A stretch of DNA of 64,000 bases from Hippophae tibetana (Eukaryota > Streptophyta > Magnoliopsida > Rosales > Elaeagnaceae), in the NCBI GenBank assembly GCA_037013495.1, contig CM072803.1, forward strand, positions 54,883,627 through 54,947,626. The letters are read 5' to 3'. The notes below the pieces were generated by a model. It ran no database searches. It saw only the letters and a program-made list of their open reading frames with translations, and was not told the origin of the DNA. Shown piece after piece: positions 1 through 12,573 of the stretch. Within the stretch, counting starts at the first letter, position 1; every line of letters begins with the position of its first letter. The translations under genes and the position numbers were made by a program.

Positions 1-12
1 TGTCCCTTTCTC

Positions 13-26
13 CCTAGAAATCTAGG
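13..26. repeat. Short hairpin motif at monomer positions 13-26 (M1 shown)
   Basis: CCTAG-AAAT-CTAGG is a perfect 5 bp inverted repeat with a 4-base loop, present in most monomers just after the anchor. Class G (CTTAGAAATGTAGG) and class B (CCTAGAAATCTTGG) break one arm without a compensating change in the other. Selection for the stem is therefore not supported; it may be incidental. Confidence 0.6.
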
Positions 27-1031
27 TTTTAAACCCATTCTAAAGTAAGAGTTAGAGAAATATGACGCTACATAATACGCTCATCCACAATAGCAATATT
101 TCTGGCTATGTAACCAGAAGTTTACAAATGATGTCTAAAACAACCTCTATCCATGAACTTTTTTCATTTGGAAGGGAGGTAATAAAATTTGCATAAATTT
201 GCCTGTGCTAGGAATTGAGACTTACAAAGGAAAGAAAATAATCATAGATCATGAGGAAAAATCAATAAGGGGAAAATAAAACATAATCATTTTCTCATAT
301 CTATATTATAAAAGAAAGTTGGCGAAATAAATACTACGCGTTTTATTTCCTAATAATTATGATATATTTAAGTGAAATTATTACGTCTTATGATGCAAAA
401 CTATTTAAATTTGAAATTTTGTTCATTATTCTAAATAAGAGATCAATAATTCTCATTTTCGACTCATTTTTGACATCAATATTCTTACGTTATTTATAAG
501 TTATTGTGGTTGTTTTGGATGAGATCGTAATGAATTTGCCTTAGGCTGTCCCTTTCTCCCTAGAAATCTAGGTTTCAAATCCATTCTAAAGTAAGAGTTA
601 GAGAAATATGATGCTACATATTACGCTCATCCACTTTAGCAATTTTTCTAGCTATGTAACTAAAAGTTTACAAATGATGTCTGAAACAACCTCTATCCAT
701 CAACTTTTTTCATTTGGAAGGATGGTAATATAATTTGGATGAATTTGCCTCGGCTAGGAATTAAGACTTACAAAGGAAATAAAATAATCATAGATCATCG
801 GGAAAAATCAATAAGGGGAAAATAAAACATAATCATTTTCTCATGTCTATATTCAAAAAGAAAGTTGGCGAAATAAATACTATGCGTTTTATTTCCTAAT
901 AATTATGATATATTTAAGTGAAATTATTACGTCTTATGATGCAAAACTATTTAAATTTGAAATTTTGTTCATTATTCTAAATAAGAGATCAATAATTCTC
1001 ATTTTCAACTCATTTTTGAGATCAATTTTCT

Positions 1032-1049
1032 TAACTTATTTATAAGTTA
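1032..1049. repeat. Near-terminal dyad at monomer positions ~487-504 (M2 shown)
   Basis: TAACTTATTTATAAGTTA is an inverted repeat with 8 bp arms and a 2-base centre. It recurs in many monomers close to the end of the unit. Variants hit one arm (TACCTTATTTATAAG, TAATTTATTTATAAG, TAACTTACTTATAAG) or the centre (TAACTTATGTATAAG). Short AT-rich dyads have been proposed to form non-B DNA at some centromeres; a role here is inference. Confidence 0.6.
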
Positions 1050-1092
1050 TTGTGGTTGTTTTGGAAGAGATCGTAATAAATTTGCTTTTGGT

Positions 1093-3826
1093 TGTCCCTT
1101 TCTCCTTAGAAATGTAGGTTTCAAACCCATTCTATGAGTAAGAGTTAGTGAAATATGATGCTACATATTACGCTCATCCACAATAGAAATGTTTCTAGTT
1201 AGGTAACAAAATGTTTACAAATGATGTCTAAAACAACCTCTATCCATCAACTTTTTTCATTTGGAAGGGAGGTAATATAATTTGCATGGATTTGCCTTTG
1301 CTTGGAATTAAGACTTACAAAGGAAAGAAAATAATCATAGATCATGAGGAAAAATCAATAAGGGGAAAATAAAACATAATCATTTTCTCATATCTATATT
1401 ATAAAAGAAAGTTGGCGAAATAAATACTATGCGTTTTATTTCCTAATAATTATGATATATTTAAGTGAAATTATTACGTCTTATGATGCAAAACTATTTA
1501 AATTTGAAATTTTGTTCATTATTCTAAATAAGAGATCAATAATTCTCATATTCGACTCATTTTTGACATCAATATTCTTAACTTATGTATAAGTTATTGT
1601 GGTTGTTTTGGATGGGATCGTAATGAATTTGCCTTTGGTTGTCCCTTTCTCCCTAGAAATCTAGGTTTCAAAACCATTCTAAGAGTAAGAGTTAGTGAAA
1701 TATGATGCTACATATTACGCTCATCCACAATAGAAAATTTTCTTTCTAGGTAACAAAAAGTTTACAAATGATGTCTAAAACAACATCTATCCATCAACTT
1801 TTTTCATTTGGAAGGGAGGTAATATAATTTGGATGAATTGGCCTGGGCTAGGAATTAAGAATTACAAAGGAAAGAAAATAATCATAGATCATCGGGAAAA
1901 ATCAATAAGGGGAAAATAAAACATAATCATTTTCTCAATCCTATATTATAAAAGAAAGTTGGCGAAAAAAATACTACGCGTTTTATTTCCTAATAATTAT
2001 GATATATTTAAGTAAAATTATTAGGTCTTATGATGCAAAACTATTTAAATTTGAAATTTTGTTCATTATTCTAAATAAGAGATCAATAATTCTCATTTTC
2101 GACTCATTTTTGACATCAATATTATTAATTTATTTATAAGTTATTGTGGTTGTTTTGGATAGGATCGTAATGAATTTGCCTTTGGTTGTCCATTTCTCCC
2201 TAGAAATCTAGGTTTCAAACCCATTCTAAGAGTAAGAGTTAGAGAAATATGACGCTACATAATACGCTCATCCACAATAGCAATATTTCTGGCTATGTAA
2301 CCAGAAGTTTACAAATGATGTCTAAAACAACCTCTATCCATGAACTTTTTTCATTTGGAAGGGAGGTAATATAATTTGCATAAATTTGCCTGTGCTAGGA
2401 ATTGAGACTTACAAAGGAAAGAAAATAATCATAGATCATGAGGAAAAATCAATAAGGGGAAAATAAAACATAATCATTTTCTCATATCTATATTATAAAA
2501 GAAAGTTGGCGAAATAAATACTACGCGTTTTATTTCCTAATAATTATGATATATTTAAGTGAAATTATTACGTCTTATGATGCAAAACTATTTAAATTTG
2601 AAATTTTGTTCATTATTCTAAATAAGAGATCAATAATTCTCATTTTCGACTCATTTTTGACATCAATATTCTTAACTTATTTATAAGTTATTGTGGTTGT
2701 TTTGGAAGAGATCGTAATAAATTTGCTTTTGGTTGTCCCTTTCTCCTTAGAAATGTAGGTTTCAAACCCATTCTATGAGTAAGAGTTAGTGAAATATGAT
2801 GCTACATATTACGCTCATCCACAATAGAAATTTTTCTAGCTAGGTAACAAAATGTTTACAAATGATGTCTAAAACAACCTCTATCCATCAACTTTTTTCA
2901 TTTGGAAGGGAGGTAATATAATTTGCATGAATTTGCCTTTGCTTGGAATTAAGACTTACAAAGGAAAGAAAATAATCATAGATCATGAGGAAAAATCAAT
3001 AAGGGGAAAATAAAACATAATCATTTTCTCATATCTATATTATAAAAGAAAGTTGGCGAAATAAATACTACGCGTTTTATTTCCTAATAATTATGATATA
3101 TTTAAGTGAAATTATTACGTCTTACGATGCAAAACTATTTAAATTTGAAATTTTCTTCATTATTCTAAATAATATATCAATAATTCTCATTTTCGACTCA
3201 TTTTTGACATCAATATTCTTACCTTATTTATAAGTTATTGTGGTTGTTTTGGATGAGATCGTAATGAATTTGCCTTTGGCTGTCCCTTTCTCCCTAGAAA
3301 TCTAGGTTTTAAACCCATTCTAAAGTAAGAGTTAGAGAAATATGACGCTACATAATACGCTCATCCACAATAGCAATATTTCTGGCTATGTAACCAGAAG
3401 TTTACAAATGATGTCTAAAACAACCTCTATCCATGAACTTTTTTCATTTGGAAGGGAGGTAATATAATTTGCATAAATTTGCCTGTGCTAGGAATTGAGA
3501 CTTACAAAGGAAATAAAATAATCATAGATCATGAGGAAAAATCAATAAGGGGAAAATAAAACATAATCATTTTCTCATATCTATATTATAAAAGGAAGTT
3601 GGCGAAATAAATACTATGCGTTTTATTTCCTAATAATTATGATATATTTAAGTGAAATTATTACGTCTTATGATGCAAAACTATTTAAATTTGAAATTTT
3701 GTTCATTATTCTAAATAAGAGATCAATAATTCTCATTTTCAACTCATTTTTGAGATCAATTTTCTTAACTTATTTATAAGTTATTGTGGTTGTTTTGGAA
3801 GAGATCGTAATAAATTTGCTTTTGGT
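1093..3826. repeat. Pentameric HOR unit, copy 1 (2734 bp, G-H-E-G-E/F)
   Basis: Five monomers start at 1093, 1640, 2187, 2734 and 3281. Each matches the monomer 2734 bp downstream better than its neighbours. Shared private markers include CTAGTTAGGTAAC (monomer 1), ATTATTAGGTC (monomer 2), TGTCCATTTC (monomer 3), CTTCATTATTCTAAATAATA (monomer 4) and AAAAGGAAGTTGGC (monomer 5). I saw no difference between copies 1 and 2 in the parts compared by eye, which suggests a recent tandem duplication. Confidence 0.92.
3281..3826. repeat. Mosaic monomer M7 (class E into class F)
   Basis: The first half is class E (GACGCTACATAATACGCTC, CATAAATTTGCC). It then carries the F marker GGAAATAAAATAATC, returns to E (CATGAGGAAAAATC, CTATATTATAAAAG), and from ACTATGCG onward is class F through CAACTCATTTTTGAGATC. 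Alternating markers imply at least one crossover plus a short conversion patch. M12 (6015-6560) carries the same mosaic, so it formed before the 2734 bp duplication. Confidence 0.85.
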
Positions 3827-6560
3827 TGTCCCTTTCTCCTTAGAAATGTAGGTTTCAAACCCATTCTATGAGTAAGAGTTAGTGAAATATGATGCTACAT
3901 ATTACGCTCATCCACAATAGAAATGTTTCTAGTTAGGTAACAAAATGTTTACAAATGATGTCTAAAACAACCTCTATCCATCAACTTTTTTCATTTGGAA
4001 GGGAGGTAATATAATTTGCATGGATTTGCCTTTGCTTGGAATTAAGACTTACAAAGGAAAGAAAATAATCATAGATCATGAGGAAAAATCAATAAGGGGA
4101 AAATAAAACATAATCATTTTCTCATATCTATATTATAAAAGAAAGTTGGCGAAATAAATACTATGCGTTTTATTTCCTAATAATTATGATATATTTAAGT
4201 GAAATTATTACGTCTTATGATGCAAAACTATTTAAATTTGAAATTTTGTTCATTATTCTAAATAAGAGATCAATAATTCTCATATTCGACTCATTTTTGA
4301 CATCAATATTCTTAACTTATGTATAAGTTATTGTGGTTGTTTTGGATGGGATCGTAATGAATTTGCCTTTGGTTGTCCCTTTCTCCCTAGAAATCTAGGT
4401 TTCAAAACCATTCTAAGAGTAAGAGTTAGTGAAATATGATGCTACATATTACGCTCATCCACAATAGAAAATTTTCTTTCTAGGTAACAAAAAGTTTACA
4501 AATGATGTCTAAAACAACATCTATCCATCAACTTTTTTCATTTGGAAGGGAGGTAATATAATTTGGATGAATTGGCCTGGGCTAGGAATTAAGAATTACA
4601 AAGGAAAGAAAATAATCATAGATCATCGGGAAAAATCAATAAGGGGAAAATAAAACATAATCATTTTCTCAATCCTATATTATAAAAGAAAGTTGGCGAA
4701 AAAAATACTACGCGTTTTATTTCCTAATAATTATGATATATTTAAGTAAAATTATTAGGTCTTATGATGCAAAACTATTTAAATTTGAAATTTTGTTCAT
4801 TATTCTAAATAAGAGATCAATAATTCTCATTTTCGACTCATTTTTGACATCAATATTATTAATTTATTTATAAGTTATTGTGGTTGTTTTGGATAGGATC
4901 GTAATGAATTTGCCTTTGGTTGTCCATTTCTCCCTAGAAATCTAGGTTTCAAACCCATTCTAAGAGTAAGAGTTAGAGAAATATGACGCTACATAATACG
5001 CTCATCCACAATAGCAATATTTCTGGCTATGTAACCAGAAGTTTACAAATGATGTCTAAAACAACCTCTATCCATGAACTTTTTTCATTTGGAAGGGAGG
5101 TAATATAATTTGCATAAATTTGCCTGTGCTAGGAATTGAGACTTACAAAGGAAAGAAAATAATCATAGATCATGAGGAAAAATCAATAAGGGGAAAATAA
5201 AACATAATCATTTTCTCATATCTATATTATAAAAGAAAGTTGGCGAAATAAATACTACGCGTTTTATTTCCTAATAATTATGATATATTTAAGTGAAATT
5301 ATTACGTCTTATGATGCAAAACTATTTAAATTTGAAATTTTGTTCATTATTCTAAATAAGAGATCAATAATTCTCATTTTCGACTCATTTTTGACATCAA
5401 TATTCTTAACTTATTTATAAGTTATTGTGGTTGTTTTGGAAGAGATCGTAATAAATTTGCTTTTGGTTGTCCCTTTCTCCTTAGAAATGTAGGTTTCAAA
5501 CCCATTCTATGAGTAAGAGTTAGTGAAATATGATGCTACATATTACGCTCATCCACAATAGAAATTTTTCTAGCTAGGTAACAAAATGTTTACAAATGAT
5601 GTCTAAAACAACCTCTATCCATCAACTTTTTTCATTTGGAAGGGAGGTAATATAATTTGCATGAATTTGCCTTTGCTTGGAATTAAGACTTACAAAGGAA
5701 AGAAAATAATCATAGATCATGAGGAAAAATCAATAAGGGGAAAATAAAACATAATCATTTTCTCATATCTATATTATAAAAGAAAGTTGGCGAAATAAAT
5801 ACTACGCGTTTTATTTCCTAATAATTATGATATATTTAAGTGAAATTATTACGTCTTACGATGCAAAACTATTTAAATTTGAAATTTTCTTCATTATTCT
5901 AAATAATATATCAATAATTCTCATTTTCGACTCATTTTTGACATCAATATTCTTACCTTATTTATAAGTTATTGTGGTTGTTTTGGATGAGATCGTAATG
6001 AATTTGCCTTTGGCTGTCCCTTTCTCCCTAGAAATCTAGGTTTTAAACCCATTCTAAAGTAAGAGTTAGAGAAATATGACGCTACATAATACGCTCATCC
6101 ACAATAGCAATATTTCTGGCTATGTAACCAGAAGTTTACAAATGATGTCTAAAACAACCTCTATCCATGAACTTTTTTCATTTGGAAGGGAGGTAATATA
6201 ATTTGCATAAATTTGCCTGTGCTAGGAATTGAGACTTACAAAGGAAATAAAATAATCATAGATCATGAGGAAAAATCAATAAGGGGAAAATAAAACATAA
6301 TCATTTTCTCATATCTATATTATAAAAGGAAGTTGGCGAAATAAATACTATGCGTTTTATTTCCTAATAATTATGATATATTTAAGTGAAATTATTACGT
6401 CTTATGATGCAAAACTATTTAAATTTGAAATTTTGTTCATTATTCTAAATAAGAGATCAATAATTCTCATTTTCAACTCATTTTTGAGATCAATTTTCTT
6501 AACTTATTTATAAGTTATTGTGGTTGTTTTGGAAGAGATCGTAATAAATTTGCTTTTGGT
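3827..6560. repeat. Pentameric HOR unit, copy 2 (2734 bp)
   Basis: Monomers start at 3827, 4374, 4921, 5468 and 6015 and repeat the order G-H-E-G-E/F of the preceding unit. The match continues about 100 bp into the next monomer and then stops: at about 6665 M13 reads CTAGCTAGG where M3 and M8 read CTAGTTAGG. The matched stretch therefore runs from about 866 to 3930 against 3600 to 6664, a little over one full period. Confidence 0.92.
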
Positions 6561-9500
6561 TGTCCCTTTCTCCTTAGAAATGTAGGTTTCAAACCCATTC
6601 TATGAGTAAGAGTTAGTGAAATATGATGCTACATATTACGCTCATCCACAATAGAAATGTTTCTAGCTAGGTAACAAAATGTTTACAAATGATGTCTAAA
6701 ACAACCTCTATCCATCAACTTTTTTCATTTGGAAGGGAGGTAATATAATTTGCATGAATTTGCCTTTGCTTGGAATTAAGACTTACAAAGGAAAGAAAAT
6801 AATCATAGATCATGAGGAAAAATCAATAAGGGGAAAATAAAACATAATCATTTTCTCATATCTATATTATAAAAGAACGTTGGCGAAATAAATACTACGC
6901 GTTTTATTTCCTAATAATTATGATATATTTAAGTGAAATTATTACGTCTTACGATGCAAAACTTTTTAAATTTGAAATTTTCTTCATTATTCTAAATAAT
7001 ATATCAATAATTCTCATTTTCGACTCATTTTTGACATCAATATTCTTACCTTATTTATAAGTTATTGTGGTTGTTTTGGATGAGATCGTAATGAATTTGC
7101 CTTTGGCTGTCCCTTTCTCCCTAGAAATCTAGGCTTCAAATCCATTCTAAAGTAAGAGTTAGAGAAATATGATGCTACATATTACGCTCATCCACTTTAG
7201 CAATTTTTCTAGCTATGTAACTAAAAGTTTACAAATGATGTCTGAAACAACCTCTATCCATCAACATTTTTCATTTGGAAGGGAGGTAATATAATTTGCA
7301 TGAATTTGCCTATGCTAGGAATTAAGACTTACAAAGGAAAGAAAATAATCATAGATCATCGAGAAAAATCAATAAGGGGAAAATAAAACATAATCATTTT
7401 CTCATATCTATATTATAAAAGAAAGTTGGTGAAATAAATACTACGCGTTTTATTTCCTAACAATTATGATATATTTAAGTGAAATTATTACGTCTTATGA
7501 TGCAAAACTATTTAAATTTGAAATTTTGTTCATTATTCTAAATAAGAGATCAATAATTCTCATTTTCAACTCATTTTGACATCAATATTCTTAACTTATT
7601 TATAAGTTATTGTAGTTTTTTTGGATGGCATCGTAATGAATTTGCCTTTGGTTGTCCCTTTCTCCCTAGAAATCTAGGTTTCAAACCTATTCTAAGAGAA
7701 AGAGTTAGTGAAATATAATGCTACATATTACGCTCATGCACAATAGAACTTTTTCTAGCTAGGTAACAAAATGTTTACAAATGATGTCTAAAACAACCTC
7801 TATCCATCAACTTTTTTCATTTGGAAGGGAGGTAATATAATTTGCATGAATTTGCCTTTGCTTGGAATTAAGACTTACAAAGGAAAGAAAATAATCATAG
7901 ATCATGAGGAAAAATCAATAAGGGGAAAATAAAACATAATCATTTTCTCATGTCTATATTATAAAAGAAAGTTGGTGAAATAAATACTACGCGTTTTATT
8001 TCCTAACAATTATGATATATTTAAGTGAAATTATTACGTCTTATGATGCAAAACTATTTAAATTTGAAATTTTGTTCATTATTCTAAATAAGAGATCAAT
8101 AATTCTCATTTTCAACTCATTTTGACATCAATATTCTTAACTTATTTATAAGTTATTGTAGTTTTTTTGGATGGCATCGTAATGAATTTGCCTTTGGTTG
8201 TCCCTTTCTCCCTAGAAATCTAGGTTTCAAACCTATTCTAAGAGAAAGAGTTAGTGAAATATAATGCTACATATTACGCTCATGCACAATAGCAATATTT
8301 CTAGGTAGCTAACAAAAAGTTTGTAAATGATGTGTGAAACAACCTCTATCCATCAACATTTTTCATTTGGAAGGGAGGTAATATAATTTGCATGAATTTT
8401 CCCTGTGCTAGGAATTAAGACTTTCAAAAGAAAGAAAATAATCATAGATCATCGAGAAAAATCAATAAGGGGAAAATAAAACATAATCATTTTCTCATGT
8501 CTATATTAAAAAAGAAAGTTGGTGAAATAAATACTACGCGTTTTATTTCCTAACAATTATGATATATTTAAGTGAAATTATTACGTCTTATGATGCAAAA
8601 CTATTTAAATTTGAAATTTTGTTCATTATTCTAAATAAGAGATCAATAATTCTCATTTTCAACTCATTTTGACATCAATATTCTTAACTTATTTATTAGT
8701 TATTTTAGTTTTTTTGGATGGCATCGTAATGAATTTGCCTTTGGTTGTCCCTTTCTCCCTAGAAATCTAGGTTTCAAACCTATTCTAAGAGAAAGAGTTA
8801 GTGAAATATAATGCTACATATTACGCTCATCCACAATAGCAATATTTCTAGGTAGCTAACAAAAAGTTTGTAAATGATGTGTGAAACAACCTCTATCCAT
8901 CAACATTTTTCATTTGGAAGGGAGGTAATATAATTTGCATGAATTTGCCTGTGCTAGGAATTAAGACTTACAAAGAAAAGAAAATAATCATAGATCATCG
9001 AGAAAAATCAATAAGGGAAAAATAAAACATAATCATTTTCTCATGTCTATATTATAAAAGAAAGTTGGCGAAATAAATACTACGCGTTTTATTTCCTAAT
9101 AATTATGATATATTTAAGTGAAATTATTACGTCTTATGATGCAAAACTATTTAAATTTGAAATTTTGTTCATTATTCTAAATAAGAGATCAATAATTCTC
9201 ATTTTCGACTCATTTTTGACATCAATATTCTTACCTTATTTATAAGTTATTGTGGTTGTTTTGGATGAGATCGTAATGAATTTGCCTTTGGCTGTCCCTT
9301 TCTCCTTAGAAATCTAGGTTTCAAACCCATTCTAAAGTAAGAGTTAGAGAAATATGATGCTACATATTACGCTCATCCACTTTAGCAATTTTTCTAGCTA
9401 TGTAACTAAAAGTTTACAAATGATGTCTGAAACAACCTCTATCCATCAACTTTTTTCATTTGGAAGGGAGGTAATATAATTTGGATGAATTTGCCTCGGC

Positions 9501-11477
9501 TAGGAATTAAGACTTACAAAGGAAATAAAATAATCATAGATCATCGGGAAAAATCAATAAGGGGAAAATAAAACATAATCATTTTCTCATGTCTATATTC
9601 AAAAAGAAAGTTGGCGAAATAAATACTATGCGTTTTATTTCCTAATAATTATGATATATTTAAGTGAAATTATTACGTCTTATGATGCAAAACTATTTAA
9701 ATTTGAAATTTTGTTCATTATTCTAAATAAGAGATCAATAATTCTCATTTTCGACTCATTTTTGACATCAATATTCTTACCTTATTTATAAGTTATTGTG
9801 GTTGTTTTGGATGAGATTGTAATGAATTTGCCTTTGGCTGTCCCTTTCTCCCTAGAAATCTAGGTTTCAAATCCATTCTAAAGTAAGAGTTAGAGAAATA
9901 TGATGCTACATATTACGCTCATCCACTTTAGCAATTTTTCTAGCTATGTAACTAAAAGTTTACAAATGATGTCTGAAACAACCTCTATCCATCAACTTTT
10001 TTCATTTGGAAGGGAGGTAATATAATTTGGATGAATTTGCCTCGGCTAGGAATTAAGACTTACAAAGGAAATAAAATAATCATAGATCATCGGGAAAAAT
10101 CAATAAGGGGAAAATAAAACATAATCATTTTCTCATGTCTATATTCAAAAAGAAAGTTGGCGAAATAAATACTATGCGTTTTATTTCCTAATAATTATGA
10201 TATATTTAAGTGAAATTATTACGTCTTATGATGCAAAACTATTTAAATTTGAAATTTTGTTCATTATTCTAAATAAGAGATCAATAATTCTCATTTTCAA
10301 CTCATTTTTGAGATCAATTTTCTTAACTTATTTATAAGTTATTGTGGTTGTTTTGGAAGAGATCGTAATAAATTTGCTTTTGGTTGTCCCTTTCTCCTTA
10401 GAAATGTAGGTTTCAAACCCATTCTATGAGTAAGAGTTAGTGAAATATGATGCTACATATTACGCTCATCCACAATAGAAATGTTTCTAGCTAGGTAACA
10501 AAATGTTTACAAATGATGTCTAAAACAACCTCTATCCATCAACTTTTTTCATTTGGAAGGGAGGTAATATAATTTGCATGAATTTGCCTTTGCTTGGAAT
10601 TAAGACTTACAAAGGAAAGAAAATAATCATAGATCATGAGGAAAAATCAATAAGGGGAAAATAAAACATAATCATTTTCTCATATCTATATTATAAAAGA
10701 AAGTTGGCGAAATAAATACTACGCGTTTTATTTCCTAATAATTATGATATATTTAAGTGAAATTATTACGTCTTACGATGCAAAACTTTTTAAATTTGAA
10801 ATTTTCTTCATTATTCTAAATAATATATCAATAATTCTCATTTTCGACTCATTTTTGACATCAATATTCTTACCTTATTTATAAGTTATTGTGGTTGTTT
10901 TGGATGAGATCGTAATGAATTTGCCTTTGGCTGTCCCTTTCTCCCTAGAAATCTAGGCTTCAAATCCATTCTAAAGTAAGAGTTAGAGAAATATGATGCT
11001 ACATATTACGCTCATCCACTTTAGCAATTTTTCTAGCTATGTAACTAAAAGTTTACAAATGATGTCTGAAACAACCTCTATCCATCAACTTTTTTCATTT
11101 GGAAGGGAGGTAATATAATTTGGATGAATTTGCCTCGGCTAGGAATTAAGACTTACAAAGGAAATAAAATAATCATAGATCATCGGGAAAAATCAATAAG
11201 GGGAAAATAAAACATAATCATTTTCTCATGTCTATATTCAAAAAGAAAGTTGGCGAAATAAATACTATGCGTTTTATTTCCTAATAATTATGATATATTT
11301 AAGTGAAATTATTACGTCTTATGATGCAAAACTATTTAAATTTGAAATTTTGTTCATTATTCTAAATAAGAGATCAATAATTCTCATTTTCAACTCATTT
11401 TTGAGATCAATTTTCTTAACTTATTTATAAGTTATTGTGGTTGTTTTGGAGGAGATCGTAATGAATTTGCCTTTGGC
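6561..11477. repeat. Mixed block M13-M21 with class T monomers
   Basis: Monomers start at 6561 (G), 7108 (F into T), 7653 (T), 8199 (T), 8746 (T-like first half), 9293 (F), 9839 (F), 10385 (G) and 10932 (F). Class T second halves carry GTTGGTGAAATAAATAC, CCTAACAATT, a one-base shorter TCATTTTGACATC and TTTTTTTGGATGGCATCG; I see these together only in M14-M16. M13 and the first half of M14 recur as M20 and the first half of M21, 3824 bp (seven monomers) downstream, sharing AGGCTTCAAATCC. M18 and M19 are near-identical neighbours in their first halves. Confidence 0.9.
7108..7652. repeat. Mosaic 545 bp monomer M14 (class F into class T)
   Basis: The first half carries AGGCTTCAAATCC and the class F tag CCACTTTAGCAATTTTTC, like M21. 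The second half carries the T markers GTTGGTGAAATAAATAC, CCTAACAATT and TCATTTTGACATC. At 545 bp it is the shortest monomer apart from the truncated M38; one missing T lies in the TCATTTTGACATC run. It marks the entry into the class T trio. Confidence 0.85.
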
Positions 11478-12573
11478 TGTCCCTTTCTCCCTAGAAATCT
11501 AGGTTTCAAACCCATTCTAAGAGTAAGAGTTAGAGAAATATGATGCTACATATTTCGCTCATCCACTATAGCTATTGTTCTAGCTATGTAACTAAAAGTT
11601 TACAAATGATGTCTGAAACAAACTCTATCCATCAAATGTTTTTCATTTGGAAAGGAGGTAATATAATTTGGATGAATTTGCCTATGCTCGGAATTGAGAC
11701 TTACAAAGGAAAGAAAATAATCATAGATCATGAGGAAAAATAAATAAGGGGAAAATAAAACATAATCATTTTCTCATATCTATATTATAAAAGAAAGTTG
11801 GTGAAATAAATACTACGCATTTTAGTTCCTAATAATTATGATATATTTAAGTGAAATTATTACGTCTTATGATGCAAAACTATTTAAATTTGAAATTTTG
11901 TTCATTATTCTAAATAAGAGATCAATAATTCTCATTTTCAACTCATTTTTGAGATCAATTTTCTTAACTTATTTATAAGTTATTGTGGTTGTTTTGGAGG
12001 AGATCGTAATGAATTTGCCTTTGGCTGTCCCTTTCTCCCTAGAAATCTAGGTTTCAAACCCATTCTAAGAGTAAGAGTTAGAGAAATATGATGCTACATA
12101 TTTCGCTCATCCACTATAGCTATTGTTCTAGCTATGTAACTAAAAGTTTACAAATGATGTCTGAAACAAACTCTATCCATCAACTTTTTTTCATTTGGAA
12201 AGGAGGTAATATAATTTGGATGAATTTGCCTGTGCTCGGAATTGAGACTTACAAAGGAAAGAAAATAATCATAGATCATGAGGAAAAATCAATAAGGGGA
12301 AAATAAAACATAATCATTTTCTCATATCTATATTATAAAAGAAAGTTGGTGAAATAAATACTACGCATTTTAGTTCCTAATAATTATGATATATTTAAGT
12401 GAAATTATTACGTCTTATGATGCAAAACTATTTAAATTTGAAATTTTGTTCATTATTCTAAATAAGAGATCAATAATTCTCATTTTCAACTCATTTTTGA
12501 GATCAATTTTCTTAACTTATTTATAAGTTATTGTGGTTGTTTTGGAGGAGATCGTAATGAATTTGCCTTTGGC
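11478..12573. repeat. Near-identical 548 bp pair M22-M23 (class I)
   Basis: M22 (11478-12025) and M23 (12026-12573) share ACATATTTCGCTCATCC and CACTATAGCTATTGTTC, which other class I monomers lack (ATTACGCTC, AGCAATTG). They differ in a few bases: CAAATGTTTTTC against CAACTTTTTTTC, CCTATGCTCGG against CCTGTGCTCGG, and AAAAATAAATAAGG against AAAAATCAATAAGG. Each has one more base than usual in the T-rich run before CATTTGG. That extra base shifts the frame and leaves a 67-codon ORF at 11540-11743 and a 72-codon ORF at 12088-12306; I treat both as chance. Confidence 0.92.

Larger units (their letters stand above)
1..1092. repeat. Monomers M1 (class E) and M2 (class F)
   Basis: M1 spans 1-546 and M2 spans 547-1092. 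M1 carries the class E tag GACGCTACATAATACGCTC at 63-81 and private changes such as AATAAAATTTGC near 180 and GCCTTAGGC at its end. M2 carries the class F tag CCACTTTAGCAATTTTTC and ends with CAACTCATTTTTGAGATC, a marker shared with M7, M12, M19, M21, M33, M36, M83, M86 and M89. From about position 866 the second half of M2 already matches the second half of M7, so the 2734 bp periodicity begins inside M2. The window edge probably cuts the array rather than marking its end. Confidence 0.93.

Noticed and set aside
13-40. Telomere-like repeats near CTAGGTTTCAAACCC
   Set aside because: There is no tandem TTTAGGG or TTAGGG run; the resemblance is limited to a few bases and occurs once per monomer.
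9520-9560. CENP-B box in the GATCATCGGGAAAAATC region
   Set aside because: The CGGG half is present in class F and H copies, but the required TTCG and central A at the right spacing are not, on either strand as far as I can see.
11540-11743. 67-codon ORF in M22
   Set aside because: It exists only because one extra base in a T-rich run shifts the reading frame past a TAA that stops the same ORF in M24. It has no recognisable domain, and other monomers carry stops in this frame (for example at CTAGCTAG). It is satellite sequence, not a gene.
12088-12306. 72-codon ORF in M23
   Set aside because: It is the near-identical neighbour of the M22 ORF, opened by the same one-base length change. Similarity between the two ORFs reflects monomer duplication, not protein conservation. 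Its slightly greater length comes from a single TAA/TCA difference near the end.
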